Source: Deltaproteobacteria bacterium
GTDB lineage: Bacteria; Myxococcota_A; Polyangia; Polyangiales; Ga0077539
Direction of reading: 5' to 3'
DNA length: 64,000 nt
Assembly: GCA_947477565.1 (NCBI GenBank)
Contig: CANJUR010000001.1
Location: 91,996 to 155,995, forward strand
Each line of letters starts with the position of its first letter. The first letter of the stretch is position 1. Below the pieces are notes generated by a model. That model searched no databases and was not told the DNA's origin. It saw only the letters and a program-made list of their open reading frames with translations. Made by a program: the position numbers and the translations under genes. Below are positions 43,319-52,498 of this stretch, in pieces.

Positions 43319-45445
43319 CTAACGGGTGAAGGCCAGGTTGCGCGCGGCATACGCAGACCAGTAAAGCTGCGACAGGTTGTTGTAGCGAAATTCATTGAAG
43401 ACGAACCCTGCCACGCGAAACGCTGACAGGTACATGTAGTAGGCCGCGCCGGTCGGGAGGTCGCGCAGGCCCATCACCCCAGACAGATCCGGGAAGCGGA
43501 AGGTGCGCTCGGTGCGGTTCGCCCAAGTCTGCCAATACAGTACGTCGCCGCTCAACGAGAGGCTGAACATGTCCGGGTCGTTGCCCCGCTGTACGAAGCG
43601 AACGGTTCGATCGACGGGCAACCGGCCGCCCTCCGTCGGCGCCTCGAACTCCGGAATGCCCACCCAGTTGTCGATGTGCACGATGTCGTCCGGCGTGGTG
43701 ATGCTACCGACGACCACGGCGCTCGACGGCGGGCTGAGGTACTCGGTGCCGTCCGCCTGGCGGCCGGAGGTGACGCCGTAGGTCGCCCGCACGATCAGCC
43801 GCGCATCTGCGAGGGCTCCGCTAAACGGCGGCAGCGCCACGAGGTTGTAGCTGTCGCTCACATCGCGGCCGTAGGTGGTCACGTCCGGGCGGGCGATCAC
43901 TCCTTCGCCACCGAGATCGATGAAGCCCTCGACGCGCAGGCGGTTGGGGCCGTCGCGGGTCACCGGCGGGAGGTTCGCGAGGCGCACGTCGGTCTGGTGG
44001 TCGAGGGGGATGTTCATCGGCACGACGACGCGGGTGATCATCGCGCGAGGCGAGCCGAGCACGCCGCGCGCGACGCCCATGAGGTACGGCGTAAACCGCG
44101 ATGGATCGCGGTTGTTCTCGATGCCCGCGATGGCGTAGATGGCGAGCGAAGCGGGGCGGGTGGCGATGGCGAAGGGGTAACCCCGACCGCCGTAGCCGGG
44201 CGTCACGACCTCGACGACCTGGCCACCCGCGGCGGGTTGGTTGGGGGTGCTGAGAATGTCTGCGGTGGTGGCATACACCCGAGCGACGCGGCGCTCGCCC
44301 GCCCGTGGCTCGGGGACGTTGTGCCACGGGTTGGGCGCAAACTCGTTGGGGCCGTCCCACACAAGCTCGCCGGAGACCTGGGTGCCGTAGGTTCCGCGGC
44401 TCGGGGTGGACTCTGGCGGCATGCCCTCGGAGGCGCACGCGGGAATCATCTGCGCGTACAGGTAGATCGACACGTTGCGCGCATCGAAGACCTGCACCGT
44501 GTGGCTGCTGAAGCAGCGCGCGCTGATGGTCAGCGTGGTCGGGCCGCGCAGTTCGGGGAAGCCTACGGAGGCCCGGCCGCGGTCGTTGGTGCGCGTCGAG
44601 CGCGGCGGAGCCACCTGCGGGTCGTCGCCGAGGAAGACCAGCGCGTTGGGAATCGGGTCGCCCGTGTTGGCCGCAAGAACAGTGACGTTGATGTTGCCGA
44701 CGATGGTTCCGCCGCCGAGGCCGCCGCGCGCTGCCTCCGCGCTGTCGGTGAACGTGAACGCATCCGCCACGGCGATGCGCTCGTCGCCAGTGACCACGGT
44801 GACATCGACCCGCCCCTCGGGGTGCGGCGGCGTGAGGCAGGTGAGCTGCTCCGGGCCGCCGACGCGCAGGCCCGTGCACGGGAGTCCGTCGAGCGTCACC
44901 GTGGTCGCGTCGGTGAAATGCGTGCCGAGGCCCCGCACCGTCAGCAGCGTATTGCCCGCGGGCGAGCCGTCGCCAGGATCGGCCTGGATTGCGTCGTAGC
45001 GGTACCCGCGTGGGAGCGTCGCGATGTGGCCATCGACTTCGACGGTGACATCGACCTCCCCTGCGCGCCCGGCGGGCGGGAGCACCGTGAGACGGCCCTG
45101 GTCGTTGGCAGTCGTGTCGCGCGGCTGCACCAGGTTTCCCGCAAAGGTGACCACGGACTCCGGTGTGAAGTTGGATCCACGCACGACCACGCGGTTGCCG
45201 CCCGCGAACGGACCGTGATCGGGCACCACGCCGACCACCACGGGGTTGGTGTTGCGCGGCACATCGACCCGCGGAACATCGCGCGCAGTCACAGGGACAT
45301 CGGCGGTGATGATGCGCGGGACATCAACCCCCGCATCGGCGCTACCGTCCGGCGCGGGAGCACCGAAGGGGTCGTCGGCGCAGGCCGTGAGGAGCACGAC
45401 CGCGACGAGGGCCAACGAACGCGAACGGGGATCGATGGGTTCCAC
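43319..45445 (-). CDS. IPT/TIG-domain surface lipoprotein
   Basis: The 708-residue lipoprotein has a lipobox LLTAC, then an Asp/Pro-rich spacer with VDVPR repeats. Two IPT/TIG (immunoglobulin-like) domains follow at about 60-215 (VVVGVVPDHGPFAGGNRVVVRGSNF and ... GNTLLTVRGLGTHFTDATTVTLDG). The central part, about 235-310, resembles a carboxypeptidase-regulatory/CNA-B-like beta-sandwich (NTGDPIPNALVFLGD, TNDRGRASVGFPELRGPTTL). The C-terminal 350 residues are beta-rich and unassigned. It is probably an exported adhesion or structural protein. The preceding gene ends about 100 bases upstream, so shared transcription is possible. It converges on the Hsp70/J fusion gene. Confidence 0.8.
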   Translation of the reverse strand: MEPIDPRSRSLALVAVVLLTACADDPFGAPAPDGSADAGVDVPRIITADVPVTARDVPRVDVPRNTNPVVVGVVPDHGPFAGGNRVVVRGSNFTPESVVTFAGNLVQPRDTTANDQGRLTVLPPAGRAGEVDVTVEVDGHIATLPRGYRYDAIQADPGDGSPAGNTLLTVRGLGTHFTDATTVTLDGLPCTGLRVGGPEQLTCLTPPHPEGRVDVTVVTGDERIAVADAFTFTDSAEAARGGLGGGTIVGNINVTVLAANTGDPIPNALVFLGDDPQVAPPRSTRTNDRGRASVGFPELRGPTTLTISARCFSSHTVQVFDARNVSIYLYAQMIPACASEGMPPESTPSRGTYGTQVSGELVWDGPNEFAPNPWHNVPEPRAGERRVARVYATTADILSTPNQPAAGGQVVEVVTPGYGGRGYPFAIATRPASLAIYAIAGIENNRDPSRFTPYLMGVARGVLGSPRAMITRVVVPMNIPLDHQTDVRLANLPPVTRDGPNRLRVEGFIDLGGEGVIARPDVTTYGRDVSDSYNLVALPPFSGALADARLIVRATYGVTSGRQADGTEYLSPPSSAVVVGSITTPDDIVHIDNWVGIPEFEAPTEGGRLPVDRTVRFVQRGNDPDMFSLSLSGDVLYWQTWANRTERTFRFPDLSGVMGLRDLPTGAAYYMYLSAFRVAGFVFNEFRYNNLSQLYWSAYAARNLAFTR

Positions 45446-45546
45446 CGAACGAGTATCAGGTCGGGAGCGCGACCGCGCAATCGTGCAGCGGGTGCGGACG
45501 CGCGAGCGCAGCGGGGCCGTCAGAGAAAGTGGAGGTGACGAAGCGC

Positions 45547-47574
45547 TCAGCGCACAGGGACGAGGTTGGTGCCGCCTGCGTAGGCATAAGAGACGAAGCG
45601 GTCGAAGCCGGTGACGAGCACCATCACGCCCTCCGGGGGGCGGTCGGACGGCGTGACTGCGCGCACAACGTGGACGCCGTCACCCTGGCGGCCGGCGGTG
45701 ATCGCGGGTGGCATCCGGCTGTTGTCGATGCGCGGAAACGAGAGCTGGCAGCGGTAGGTCACGTACACCGGCGGAGGGCACACGTTGGTGCGCGTCTCGA
45801 CGCACCCGTCGGAGCGGCTGCGGGTGCAGTCGGAGAAGTCGCTCACGTCCGTGTCGTCGAGAAATACCGTCATATCGGGGCGCGCGACGATTTGCACGAA
45901 GTCGAAGCTGTACTTGTTTGGCGTGAGGAATACGTAGTCCGAGCGCCACTGCTCGACCGGCGGAACGATGATCAGCGCAGGGTCGCCGCCGGGGAGTGTG
46001 AAGGGAATCCCGGTGGTCGATTGCGATCCCTGGAGCTGGCCCACGGAGATGGGCGCGTCGCCGCGAATCTGGAAGTCCGCGAGCGCGCGAATGTCGCGGT
46101 AGCCGCCCTCCTCGAGGTCGAACTCCACCTTCGGGCCGGCGGGGATACTGATGTCCTCGGGCAGCGTCGTTGTCACGTGGACGATGCGCGACGACACGTT
46201 GAGCACACGAAACCACTCGGGCTCGTTGACCTCGGCCACCGAGGCGCCCGCAAGGTTGACCGCGCGGGTTCGCGTCGGAGTGCGAGACGCGACGTAGTTC
46301 TGGCCGGCGGTGCTCGCGGGGAAGAGTTGCTCCTCGATGTGGTCGCAGGCCGGCTGCCGCTCGGCGGTGGTGCGCCAAAACGGGACGTCGGTGCACTCGG
46401 TGCCGGAGAACACCGCGAGCGGTCCGTCGGCGGTGATGAGGCTACCGGTGAAGTCTGCCAGGAAGGCCCCGGTCTCGAGGTTGAGTACGTCGAAGGCACC
46501 GAGCACGATGTCGAAGGGCGTCCCCGCAGGGTGCCGCGTGCGGAAGGGACCGCCGGGGATGATGTCCGCCGTCGGCGTCACCCGCACCCGCGTGTTGGCC
46601 CGCGTCCCGACGATGGTCATGTACGACCGAATCTCCTCGCCGCCGTTGGTGTCCGGGTTGGCCGTACGCGACCACTGCTGTGGATACCCCAGGAAGCGAT
46701 AGTTGCCTTCGAGCGAGTTGGTCGGCACCAGCAGCGAGGCGTCGTTGGAGAACACCCCGACGTTGGACAACGGGTTGAACTGGTACGCGACCACCGGGTA
46801 GTTAGACGTGACCCGGTACGACCGCGACGAGAGGCACGTCCCGGTGCCGTCGTTGAGCCCCGCAACCGTCGAACAATCGACCTCGCGGGCGGGCAGTTCG
46901 AGCACCTCGAGGTCGCGCGGCGGAATCACCCGGGTCTCCAGCCGCTCGATCACCGGCGGCATCCCCTGCGGCGCCGTGTTGCGCGACACCTCGACGCGCA
47001 CCGTCAGCACCGGATCGGGGTTGGACACCACGATCGCGTACTGCTGCGACGCCGCGGAGCGCCCTCCCGTCTCCACGATGTTATCGAGATCGACGCCGTA
47101 GTACTCGCAGCCGATGTTGCTGTTCACCACCGAGTCGTCGGTGCAGAGCACCACGCACTGGCCCCTCCGACAGGCCTCGCCACGCGCCGTGTCGCAGTCG
47201 CGCAGCGGGGCGTAGCCCGAGCCGTCAGCGCGGCACTGCTCGACGCCGAGGGCGTTCTCCGTGCAGCGAAACTCCCCTGGACGACAAGCCACGCACCAGA
47301 GGCGCGGATCGCAGACCATTCCGCGCGGCAAGCACGGGTCTTCCACCACCTGCGTAAGTTCACCCGCCGCGGCGCAGCGCTGATGAATCTCCTGGTAGCA
47401 GCGCTCCTGCCCGGGCTGGCACTCGATCCACAGGCGCGGGTCTGGCGGCGGGCGCACGCGTGCGTCCACGGTTCCCCCGTCCTCAGTGCTTCGCGCCGTG
47501 TCCGAACACGCCACCAGGAAGATCACCACCATCACTCCGCGGAGCCCCGCCGTACCATCTCGCATCGTCGACAT
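45547..47574 (-). CDS. IgGFc-binding-type surface lipoprotein
   Basis: From ATG 47574 the product is 675 residues. A short hydrophobic segment ends in lipobox FLVAC. A Cys-rich region at about 40-150 has several C-x4-C pairs (GQERCYQEIHQRC, GEFRCTENALGVEQC). A domain resembling the IgGFc-binding N-terminal region follows, with YPVVAYQFNPLSNVGVFSNDASLLVP and GNYRFLGYPQQW. The C-terminus is beta-rich with CPPPVYVTYRC. In bacteria such proteins are exported, of unknown ligand, and are often found in myxobacteria and planctomycetes. It follows the zinc-ribbon gene after 65 bases. Confidence 0.8.
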   Translation of the reverse strand: MSTMRDGTAGLRGVMVVIFLVACSDTARSTEDGGTVDARVRPPPDPRLWIECQPGQERCYQEIHQRCAAAGELTQVVEDPCLPRGMVCDPRLWCVACRPGEFRCTENALGVEQCRADGSGYAPLRDCDTARGEACRRGQCVVLCTDDSVVNSNIGCEYYGVDLDNIVETGGRSAASQQYAIVVSNPDPVLTVRVEVSRNTAPQGMPPVIERLETRVIPPRDLEVLELPAREVDCSTVAGLNDGTGTCLSSRSYRVTSNYPVVAYQFNPLSNVGVFSNDASLLVPTNSLEGNYRFLGYPQQWSRTANPDTNGGEEIRSYMTIVGTRANTRVRVTPTADIIPGGPFRTRHPAGTPFDIVLGAFDVLNLETGAFLADFTGSLITADGPLAVFSGTECTDVPFWRTTAERQPACDHIEEQLFPASTAGQNYVASRTPTRTRAVNLAGASVAEVNEPEWFRVLNVSSRIVHVTTTLPEDISIPAGPKVEFDLEEGGYRDIRALADFQIRGDAPISVGQLQGSQSTTGIPFTLPGGDPALIIVPPVEQWRSDYVFLTPNKYSFDFVQIVARPDMTVFLDDTDVSDFSDCTRSRSDGCVETRTNVCPPPVYVTYRCQLSFPRIDNSRMPPAITAGRQGDGVHVVRAVTPSDRPPEGVMVLVTGFDRFVSYAYAGGTNLVPVR

Positions 47575-47639
47575 CCTTCCAACCATGTGCCGCAGTGGAC
47601 TCCCTGCGTAGCCAGTATCATCGCGCACCCGCGACGCGA

Positions 47640-48386
47640 TCAATCCCCGACTGCGGGCGGGTCGTGCATCGCCCCGCTGCGCACCGCGACGTCCACCCGG
47701 TCGCGGTTGGCGTCGAGAAACACCCGATACGCCGCGTAAAGCGAGAACTGCGCTGTCACCCGGCCGGGCGTTCGGGCCAGCACCAGCGCGCGCGTCTGCG
47801 GGTCATCAGCGCCGCCGTGCGCCGAACAATATCCCGGACAGTGACCCTCGGCGGGTGCGTCCAGGGTCGCCTCGTGCCCTGAGATCACCCCTGCCTCGCG
47901 GGCCGAGAGGCGCAGCGCGCGCGTCGCCGGTTGCCCGCAGCGAACGCAGGCGTCACCCCAGGCGAGCGCATCGAGTTCTGCGGCCCCAAAGCCGACCTCG
48001 AATCCAGGGGACTCCAACGTGCGACGAAACGGCACCTCGCGCACGGTGCCGCCGGACGCGTCCACGTAGATGCCGCAGGCGGCGCAGCGGTGGTCGTGCA
48101 CGTGCGGGCCCATCACGGGCTCGTCGGGAAGTTGAACGAGGGACGCGCCGAGGAGCGAGCCGCACCCAGGACACGGCGCCACGAAGGGCCGACGGATGGA
48201 CGCGAGGGTAAACGCCGCGGGGATCGCCAGCACCCCGGCGAGGGCCCACGCCCATCCGCCCACCGCGAGTGCGAGGGTTCCGGAGGCGGCGGCAAAGGAG
48301 ACGCCGACGAGTGCACGGCGCAGCACCAAGGCGACGTCGCGGCGCACCTCTGTCTGGTCGGGCGAACGTCGTCCTCGGAGCAGCAT
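47640..48386 (-). CDS. Zinc-ribbon membrane protein of unknown function
   Basis: From ATG 48386 the product is 248 residues. Two adjacent hydrophobic helices lie at about 20-60. The rest is soluble, with CPGC near 70, CAAC near 98, CVRC near 145 and CPGYC near 182, which suggests two zinc ribbons. I do not recognise a named family. It follows the channel-like gene after 17 bases. Confidence 0.6.
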   Translation of the reverse strand: MLLRGRRSPDQTEVRRDVALVLRRALVGVSFAAASGTLALAVGGWAWALAGVLAIPAAFTLASIRRPFVAPCPGCGSLLGASLVQLPDEPVMGPHVHDHRCAACGIYVDASGGTVREVPFRRTLESPGFEVGFGAAELDALAWGDACVRCGQPATRALRLSAREAGVISGHEATLDAPAEGHCPGYCSAHGGADDPQTRALVLARTPGRVTAQFSLYAAYRVFLDANRDRVDVAVRSGAMHDPPAVGD

Positions 48387-48403
48387 TCCCGGTGGTCCGT
48401 CGA

Positions 48404-48898
48404 TCAGGAGGGCGAAGGCTTCTGAGCGACGGCCACGAGCACGTCGAGGCGCGCGAGAATCTGCCGCTGGAGGTCGGCGATTTCCTGCAGCGCCGGATCG
48501 CGCCGGGCCACCGCCTCCGGGCGCGGCGGCGGGGCGAAGAGTTGCGCGGTGATGGACGGCCCGATGGTCATGACCGCCGAAGCGATGGTCTTGCCCGCGG
48601 TGGTGCGCGCAAAGATGTCGGAGTAGCCCACAGAGAGGCATGTGGTGATGAACACCAGGGCGTCCGCGGGAGACTTCACCCTGGGGTTCACGTTTCGCTC
48701 GGCGAGGTAGAAGAGCATCGTGGCGCCGGTGATGGTCGCGAGCGCGGACTCAAGCGGGTCGCGCATCACCGTGGTGCGTACGGCCTCCTTTGCGGACGAC
48801 CACTGACCGGTGTCGCCAAGAATGCCCGAGAGCGCCTGTACGGCGACCTGTCCGAGCACTCTGGCGGTCTGCGGGTCGATCTTCTTCAGCGCACTCAT
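48404..48898 (-). CDS. Small two-helix K+-channel-like protein with non-canonical filter SVGYSD
   Basis: From ATG 48898 the product is 164 residues. It has hydrophobic helix LATITGATMLFYLAE (about 55-69), pore helix SPADALVFITTC, filter-like motif LSVGYSD (TVGYGD in K+ channels), and second helix AGKTIASAVMTIGPSITAQLF. The topology and the residues around the filter fit the Ion_trans_2 (KcsA-like) family, but T to S and G to S changes in the filter would be expected to alter selectivity or conductance. A coiled-coil-like tail (LQEIADLQRQILARLDVL) could promote oligomerisation. It forms the head of the leftward group and is divergent from mgtE. Confidence 0.7.
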   Translation of the reverse strand: MSALKKIDPQTARVLGQVAVQALSGILGDTGQWSSAKEAVRTTVMRDPLESALATITGATMLFYLAERNVNPRVKSPADALVFITTCLSVGYSDIFARTTAGKTIASAVMTIGPSITAQLFAPPPRPEAVARRDPALQEIADLQRQILARLDVLVAVAQKPSPS

Positions 48899-49051
48899 CA
48901 GCGTCGCGAGAGTACCCACACACAACCAGGGGTTGCACGCGCCAATCCACCGACGCGCAGGTCTTCCTTGACAGGGCTTCGCGTTCCCGGTCATAGGCCA
49001 CCGCGACCGCCCAAGGGACCCCTTCTCAAGCTGCTTCGCCGAGGTGCCGAA

Positions 49052-50365
49052 ATGAGTGATGCCAGACTCACCGGCGATGATCTTCGCGACGCCTGGGCGG
49101 TGCTCTCCGCCACGGAGCGCCTGGAGGGATTCCAGCACCTGAAGCGTGCCGAGGCCGATGAGTTTTTTCTCGGGCTCAGTACGCACGAGCAGGCCGCGAT
49201 GCTGCGAGCCATGCCGAGCGCAGAGCGGAGACTATGGCTTCGGCTGCTCGCCCCGGACGACGCCGCCGACCTGGTGCAAGAGCTTCCGGAGGCCGAGCGA
49301 GCTTTCTTCCTCGGGCAGCTCGACGACGTGTCGCGCCGCGAGGTGGTCGCGCTGATGGCCTACGCCGAGGACGCCGCGGGCGGCCTGATGAGCCCGCGGT
49401 TCGCACGGTTGCGGCCAGAGATGACCGTGGACGAGGCCATTCGTTACTTACGGCGTCAGGCCCGCGAGCGCCTGGAGACCATCTACTACGCCTACGTGCT
49501 CGACCAGGAGCAGCGCATCCGCGGCGTCGTGACCTTCCGCGACCTGTTTACCGCGCCGGGCGGCAAGCCACTGGCAGAGGTGATGCACACCGCGGTCATC
49601 TCCGTGCCAGACACCATGGATCAGGAGGCCGTCGCGCGCGTCATCGCCGAGCACGACCTCAACGCACTGCCCGTGGTGGACGCCGACGGTCGAATGAAGG
49701 GCATCGTGACCGTCGACGACATCGTCGATGTCGTCCAGCACGAGGCCACGGAGGACATCCAGAAGCTCGGTGGCATGGAGGCCCTCGACACGCCGTACAT
49801 GGAGACGGGCTTCGGCGCGATGGTGAAGAAGCGCGGCGGCTGGCTCGCGGCGCTCTTCCTCGGCGAGATGCTCACCGCGAGCGCGATGGCTCACTACGAG
49901 CACGAGATCGCCCGCGCGGTGGTGCTCACGCTCTTCATCCCGCTGATCATTTCGAGCGGCGGAAACTCGGGCTCGCAGGCCACCACGCTGATCATTCGCG
50001 CGATGGCGCTCGGCGAGATCAACGGCCGCGACTGGTGGCTCATCATCCGCCGCGAGGTGGCCGCGGGGCTCGCGCTCGGGGGCATCCTCGCCACCATCGG
50101 TTTCATCCGCATCCTGGTGTGGCAGGCGGTGTTTCACTCCTACGGCCCGTCGTTCGTGCGCATCGGGCTCACGGTGTCCTTCAGCCTCATCGGGGTCGTC
50201 AGCTGGGGCACCATCGCGGGCTCGATGCTGCCCTTCATCGTGAAGCGCTTCGGCTTCGATCCGGCGACCGCCTCCGCCCCCTTCGTGGCGACCCTGGTGG
50301 ATGTCGCCGGGTTGATCATCTACTTCAATGTCGCCGAGGTACTGCTACGCGGCACCCTGCTCTGA
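49052..50365 (+). CDS. mgtE: MgtE-family magnesium transporter
   Basis: The 437-residue protein has the MgtE_N superhelix (about 20-120), a CBS pair (about 130-250, with AEVMHTAVISVPDTMD and LPVVDADGRMKGIVTVDDIVDV), a plug helix, and five transmembrane helices from about 275. The pore segment LIISSGGNSGSQATTLIIRAMALGE is intact. MgtE is a Mg2+ channel gated by Mg2+ binding to the N and CBS domains. ATG 49052 follows a weak purine run and is downstream of a longer open frame that is antisense to the channel-like gene. Confidence 0.94.
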   Translation: MSDARLTGDDLRDAWAVLSATERLEGFQHLKRAEADEFFLGLSTHEQAAMLRAMPSAERRLWLRLLAPDDAADLVQELPEAERAFFLGQLDDVSRREVVALMAYAEDAAGGLMSPRFARLRPEMTVDEAIRYLRRQARERLETIYYAYVLDQEQRIRGVVTFRDLFTAPGGKPLAEVMHTAVISVPDTMDQEAVARVIAEHDLNALPVVDADGRMKGIVTVDDIVDVVQHEATEDIQKLGGMEALDTPYMETGFGAMVKKRGGWLAALFLGEMLTASAMAHYEHEIARAVVLTLFIPLIISSGGNSGSQATTLIIRAMALGEINGRDWWLIIRREVAAGLALGGILATIGFIRILVWQAVFHSYGPSFVRIGLTVSFSLIGVVSWGTIAGSMLPFIVKRFGFDPATASAPFVATLVDVAGLIIYFNVAEVLLRGTLL

Positions 50366-50599
50366 GCAGGCATCCGGGGGACGGCCGTAACCCCCTGAGA
50401 ATACACACATAAAGCCATTGCACGGCCGCTGGTCGGGGAGCCGTTCTCTACGCGGGACGCCCCTCGATCAAAGTCGGAGGTGCGCGTTCTCTGATGCATT
50501 CAACGTCAGGGTGCCCGTCTGCGCGAGACGTGACGGTTTCGCTCGCTCGTTTCCGCGGGGTCTGATTGGAGAAGCCGGTATTCCCGGATCCCTGCGGAG

Positions 50600-52087
50600 T
50601 CACTCCGATACCGGAGTCAGTCGATCTCGCGAGTTGAGCCGCGACCGACGCCGACGCCGCCCGATCGTCAGCGCGGCCAGGGCCGCAAGAACCGTAACCG
50701 ACCCTCCACCCGAAGGACCGGGCCGCGCGGCCCGACAAGCACACGCCCCCTGATCCGCAGGCGCGAAGGTCCCGGCATCGAACCCTGCGCTCACGTCCAC
50801 CGCCCTCGATGCATCAACCGCCACGCCGACATCCGCCACGCCGACGTCCGCCACGCCGACGTCCGCCACGCCGACGTCCGCCACGCCGACGTCCGCCACG
50901 CCGACGTCCGCCACACCGACATCCGCCACGCCGACGTCCGCCACACCGCTATCGAGCATCGTCGAACAGCGCCCGCTCGCTGAGTCACACACGAGCCCCG
51001 CAGCGCAGTCGCCTGTGCCGCGACAGCCGACGCAAATGTTGGTGGCGGCGTTGCACACCGGCGTAGCCCCGGAGCACTGGGCGTTGGCGGTGCATTGCGC
51101 GCAAACACCCGGAGTGGGTACTCCCGCGGTCACGCAGGTTCCGCTCGCGCACGATTCGTTGCCGATCACCCCTGGAGCCGCTGCGTTGCATGGACTGCCG
51201 CTGCGAACTCGGCACATGGCATCGCAGGTGGTGGAGCCGTTGCCCATGCCGCTGTCGCACCCTTCGCCCACCTCGAGCACCCCGTTGCCACAGCGCACCG
51301 CAACGCAGATGTCCCCGAGGCTGTCGATCACTTGCGACGGAGTGATCGGTGCGTCGGCGATCTGAAGGTAAGACACCACGCCGGGGTTCGATTCTGAGAT
51401 CGCTGCAGCCCCGATGGTGTTGTCCAGGAAAAAGTACAGTGCTCCTCCCGCCTGCGCGTAGAGGTCCGTCGTGTCGGTGTACGTGCCCGAAGCGACGCCG
51501 TTGATGAAGAGGCTCACCACGCGGGTCGTGGCGTCGCGAGTGAGCGTGACAAAGGTGTCCTCGTTCTGGACGAAGCTGCCCGCGGCGAAGGTGCCAACCG
51601 GGTAGAAACTCACCCCACCGGCGAGTTCGTAGATGCCTGTATCGAGTGTCGAATTCGAGAAGTCCACAAGGCGCGCAAACCCGCCTGACTGAGGGTTAAA
51701 GCGCACCAACATCGAGATTGTGTAAGAGCCCGTGGCGATCACCGGCGCCATGTTGGGATAGCGGAAACCGCCCTGCGCCGGAAACGACCAGGCCCGGACG
51801 CCAGGCTGCGAAGCACACGCCCGAGCAGTTATGGTCTGCGTCACGAAGCTGCCGTTCTGGAAGCTCGGCGTGCCCTCCGTGAGAATCGCCGGAGAACCAC
51901 CGCCGTTGAACACCGGCACCAGCGCGGTGCCCCCCTCGCGCGGAAGAAGGGTGTCGCGGAAGGTATAGGTGTGCGTAATCGCTCCCGCGGGGGATGCGAG
52001 GCTGAGCAAACCGACCGCGATGGCTAGCGCAGCAGAGGTACGAACCACAGGATCGGGCCGTGCAGAAGGGTGCGATCGGGTGGACAT
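50600..52087 (-). CDS. LamG-like/DUF4215 surface protein with VADVG repeats and MYXO-CTERM sorting signal
   Basis: From ATG 52087 the product is 495 residues with a Sec signal (cleavage near SPAGA). A concanavalin/LamG-like beta-sandwich spans about 35-240 (SGGFARLVDFSNSTLDTGIYEL, VTLTRDATTRVVSLFINGV). A DUF4215-like Cys region is next (CGNGVLEVGEGCDSG), then more Cys pairs (CTANAQC, CRGTGDC). Eight VADVG pentapeptides follow, then a C-terminal tail with CAC, a Gly/Ser break, a hydrophobic helix and GRRRRR, the MYXO-CTERM pattern for Cys-anchored surface display in myxobacteria. ATG 52258 is upstream but the signal peptide begins at 52087. Confidence 0.8.
   Translation of the reverse strand: MSTRSHPSARPDPVVRTSAALAIAVGLLSLASPAGAITHTYTFRDTLLPREGGTALVPVFNGGGSPAILTEGTPSFQNGSFVTQTITARACASQPGVRAWSFPAQGGFRYPNMAPVIATGSYTISMLVRFNPQSGGFARLVDFSNSTLDTGIYELAGGVSFYPVGTFAAGSFVQNEDTFVTLTRDATTRVVSLFINGVASGTYTDTTDLYAQAGGALYFFLDNTIGAAAISESNPGVVSYLQIADAPITPSQVIDSLGDICVAVRCGNGVLEVGEGCDSGMGNGSTTCDAMCRVRSGSPCNAAAPGVIGNESCASGTCVTAGVPTPGVCAQCTANAQCSGATPVCNAATNICVGCRGTGDCAAGLVCDSASGRCSTMLDSGVADVGVADVGVADVGVADVGVADVGVADVGVADVGVADVGVAVDASRAVDVSAGFDAGTFAPADQGACACRAARPGPSGGGSVTVLAALAALTIGRRRRRSRLNSRDRLTPVSE
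50821..50940. repeat. 15-bp tandem repeat (8 units) encoding VADVG
   Basis: Eight near-identical 15-bp units CCACGCCGACGTCCG, with only G/A variants at the 5th and 11th bases, run in frame and encode VADVG on the minus strand. A degenerate partial unit follows at 50941. The near-identity suggests recent expansion by slippage and a likely length-variable stalk. Confidence 0.9.
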
Positions 52088-52271
52088 CCTTCGGACGCTA
52101 CCACAACTGTAAAGACCTCCGATGCCAAGCTCTGCAGGCCAGACCGCGTTACGAAGCGCCCGGGCATGGCCCCATGTGCCTCCCTGAACACCCCCCGAAT
52201 ACCCTCCCAGCCCTCGGCCGATTCGCAGGGAAACAAGTGCTTCGGCTAATATCCCCATCGGGCTCTGGACT

Positions 52272-52446
52272 GACGAGCGCTCGGAGGCTCCGCAGCTTCG
52301 TTCGACCGCGCCCTGGCAAAGCGAATGATGCCGCGTGGTTGACTGTCACTCGCCCGCGGTGGCGCTTCGCCAAACCACTATCTCTTTTATAAACTCTAGC
52401 GAACTCATACCCAAAGGAATGGGGCGTTGCATCGCTTATCCCCTGC
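52272..52446. repeat. Dispersed repeat, copy A
   Basis: This stretch aligns with 56220-56397 over its length, with substitutions and small indels. Shared runs include GCTCGGAGGCT, CGCGTGGTTGAC, CGGTGGCGCTTCGCCAAACC and ATCGCTTATCCC. In the rightward frame both copies can read RPRPGxAxxAAWLTVTRxRW, but neither makes a convincing gene. The 411-bp gap 52088-52498 around it holds nothing else I can support. Confidence 0.8.
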
Positions 52447-52498
52447 CTCCCAACCATGGATGAAGGCCATGAAGAGGACAACCCGGACGCTGGATGGC

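Noticed and set aside
43289-43325. Bidirectional terminator between the Hsp70/J fusion and IPT/TIG genes
   Set aside because: TTAGAGC and GCGCTAA pair imperfectly and no T-run follows, so I do not call it.
50376-50395. Terminator of mgtE
   Set aside because: Only a five-base G/C stem around ACGGCCGTAA, without a T-run.
50821-50940. CRISPR-like array
   Set aside because: The 15-bp units are contiguous with no spacers and are in frame in a surface protein gene.
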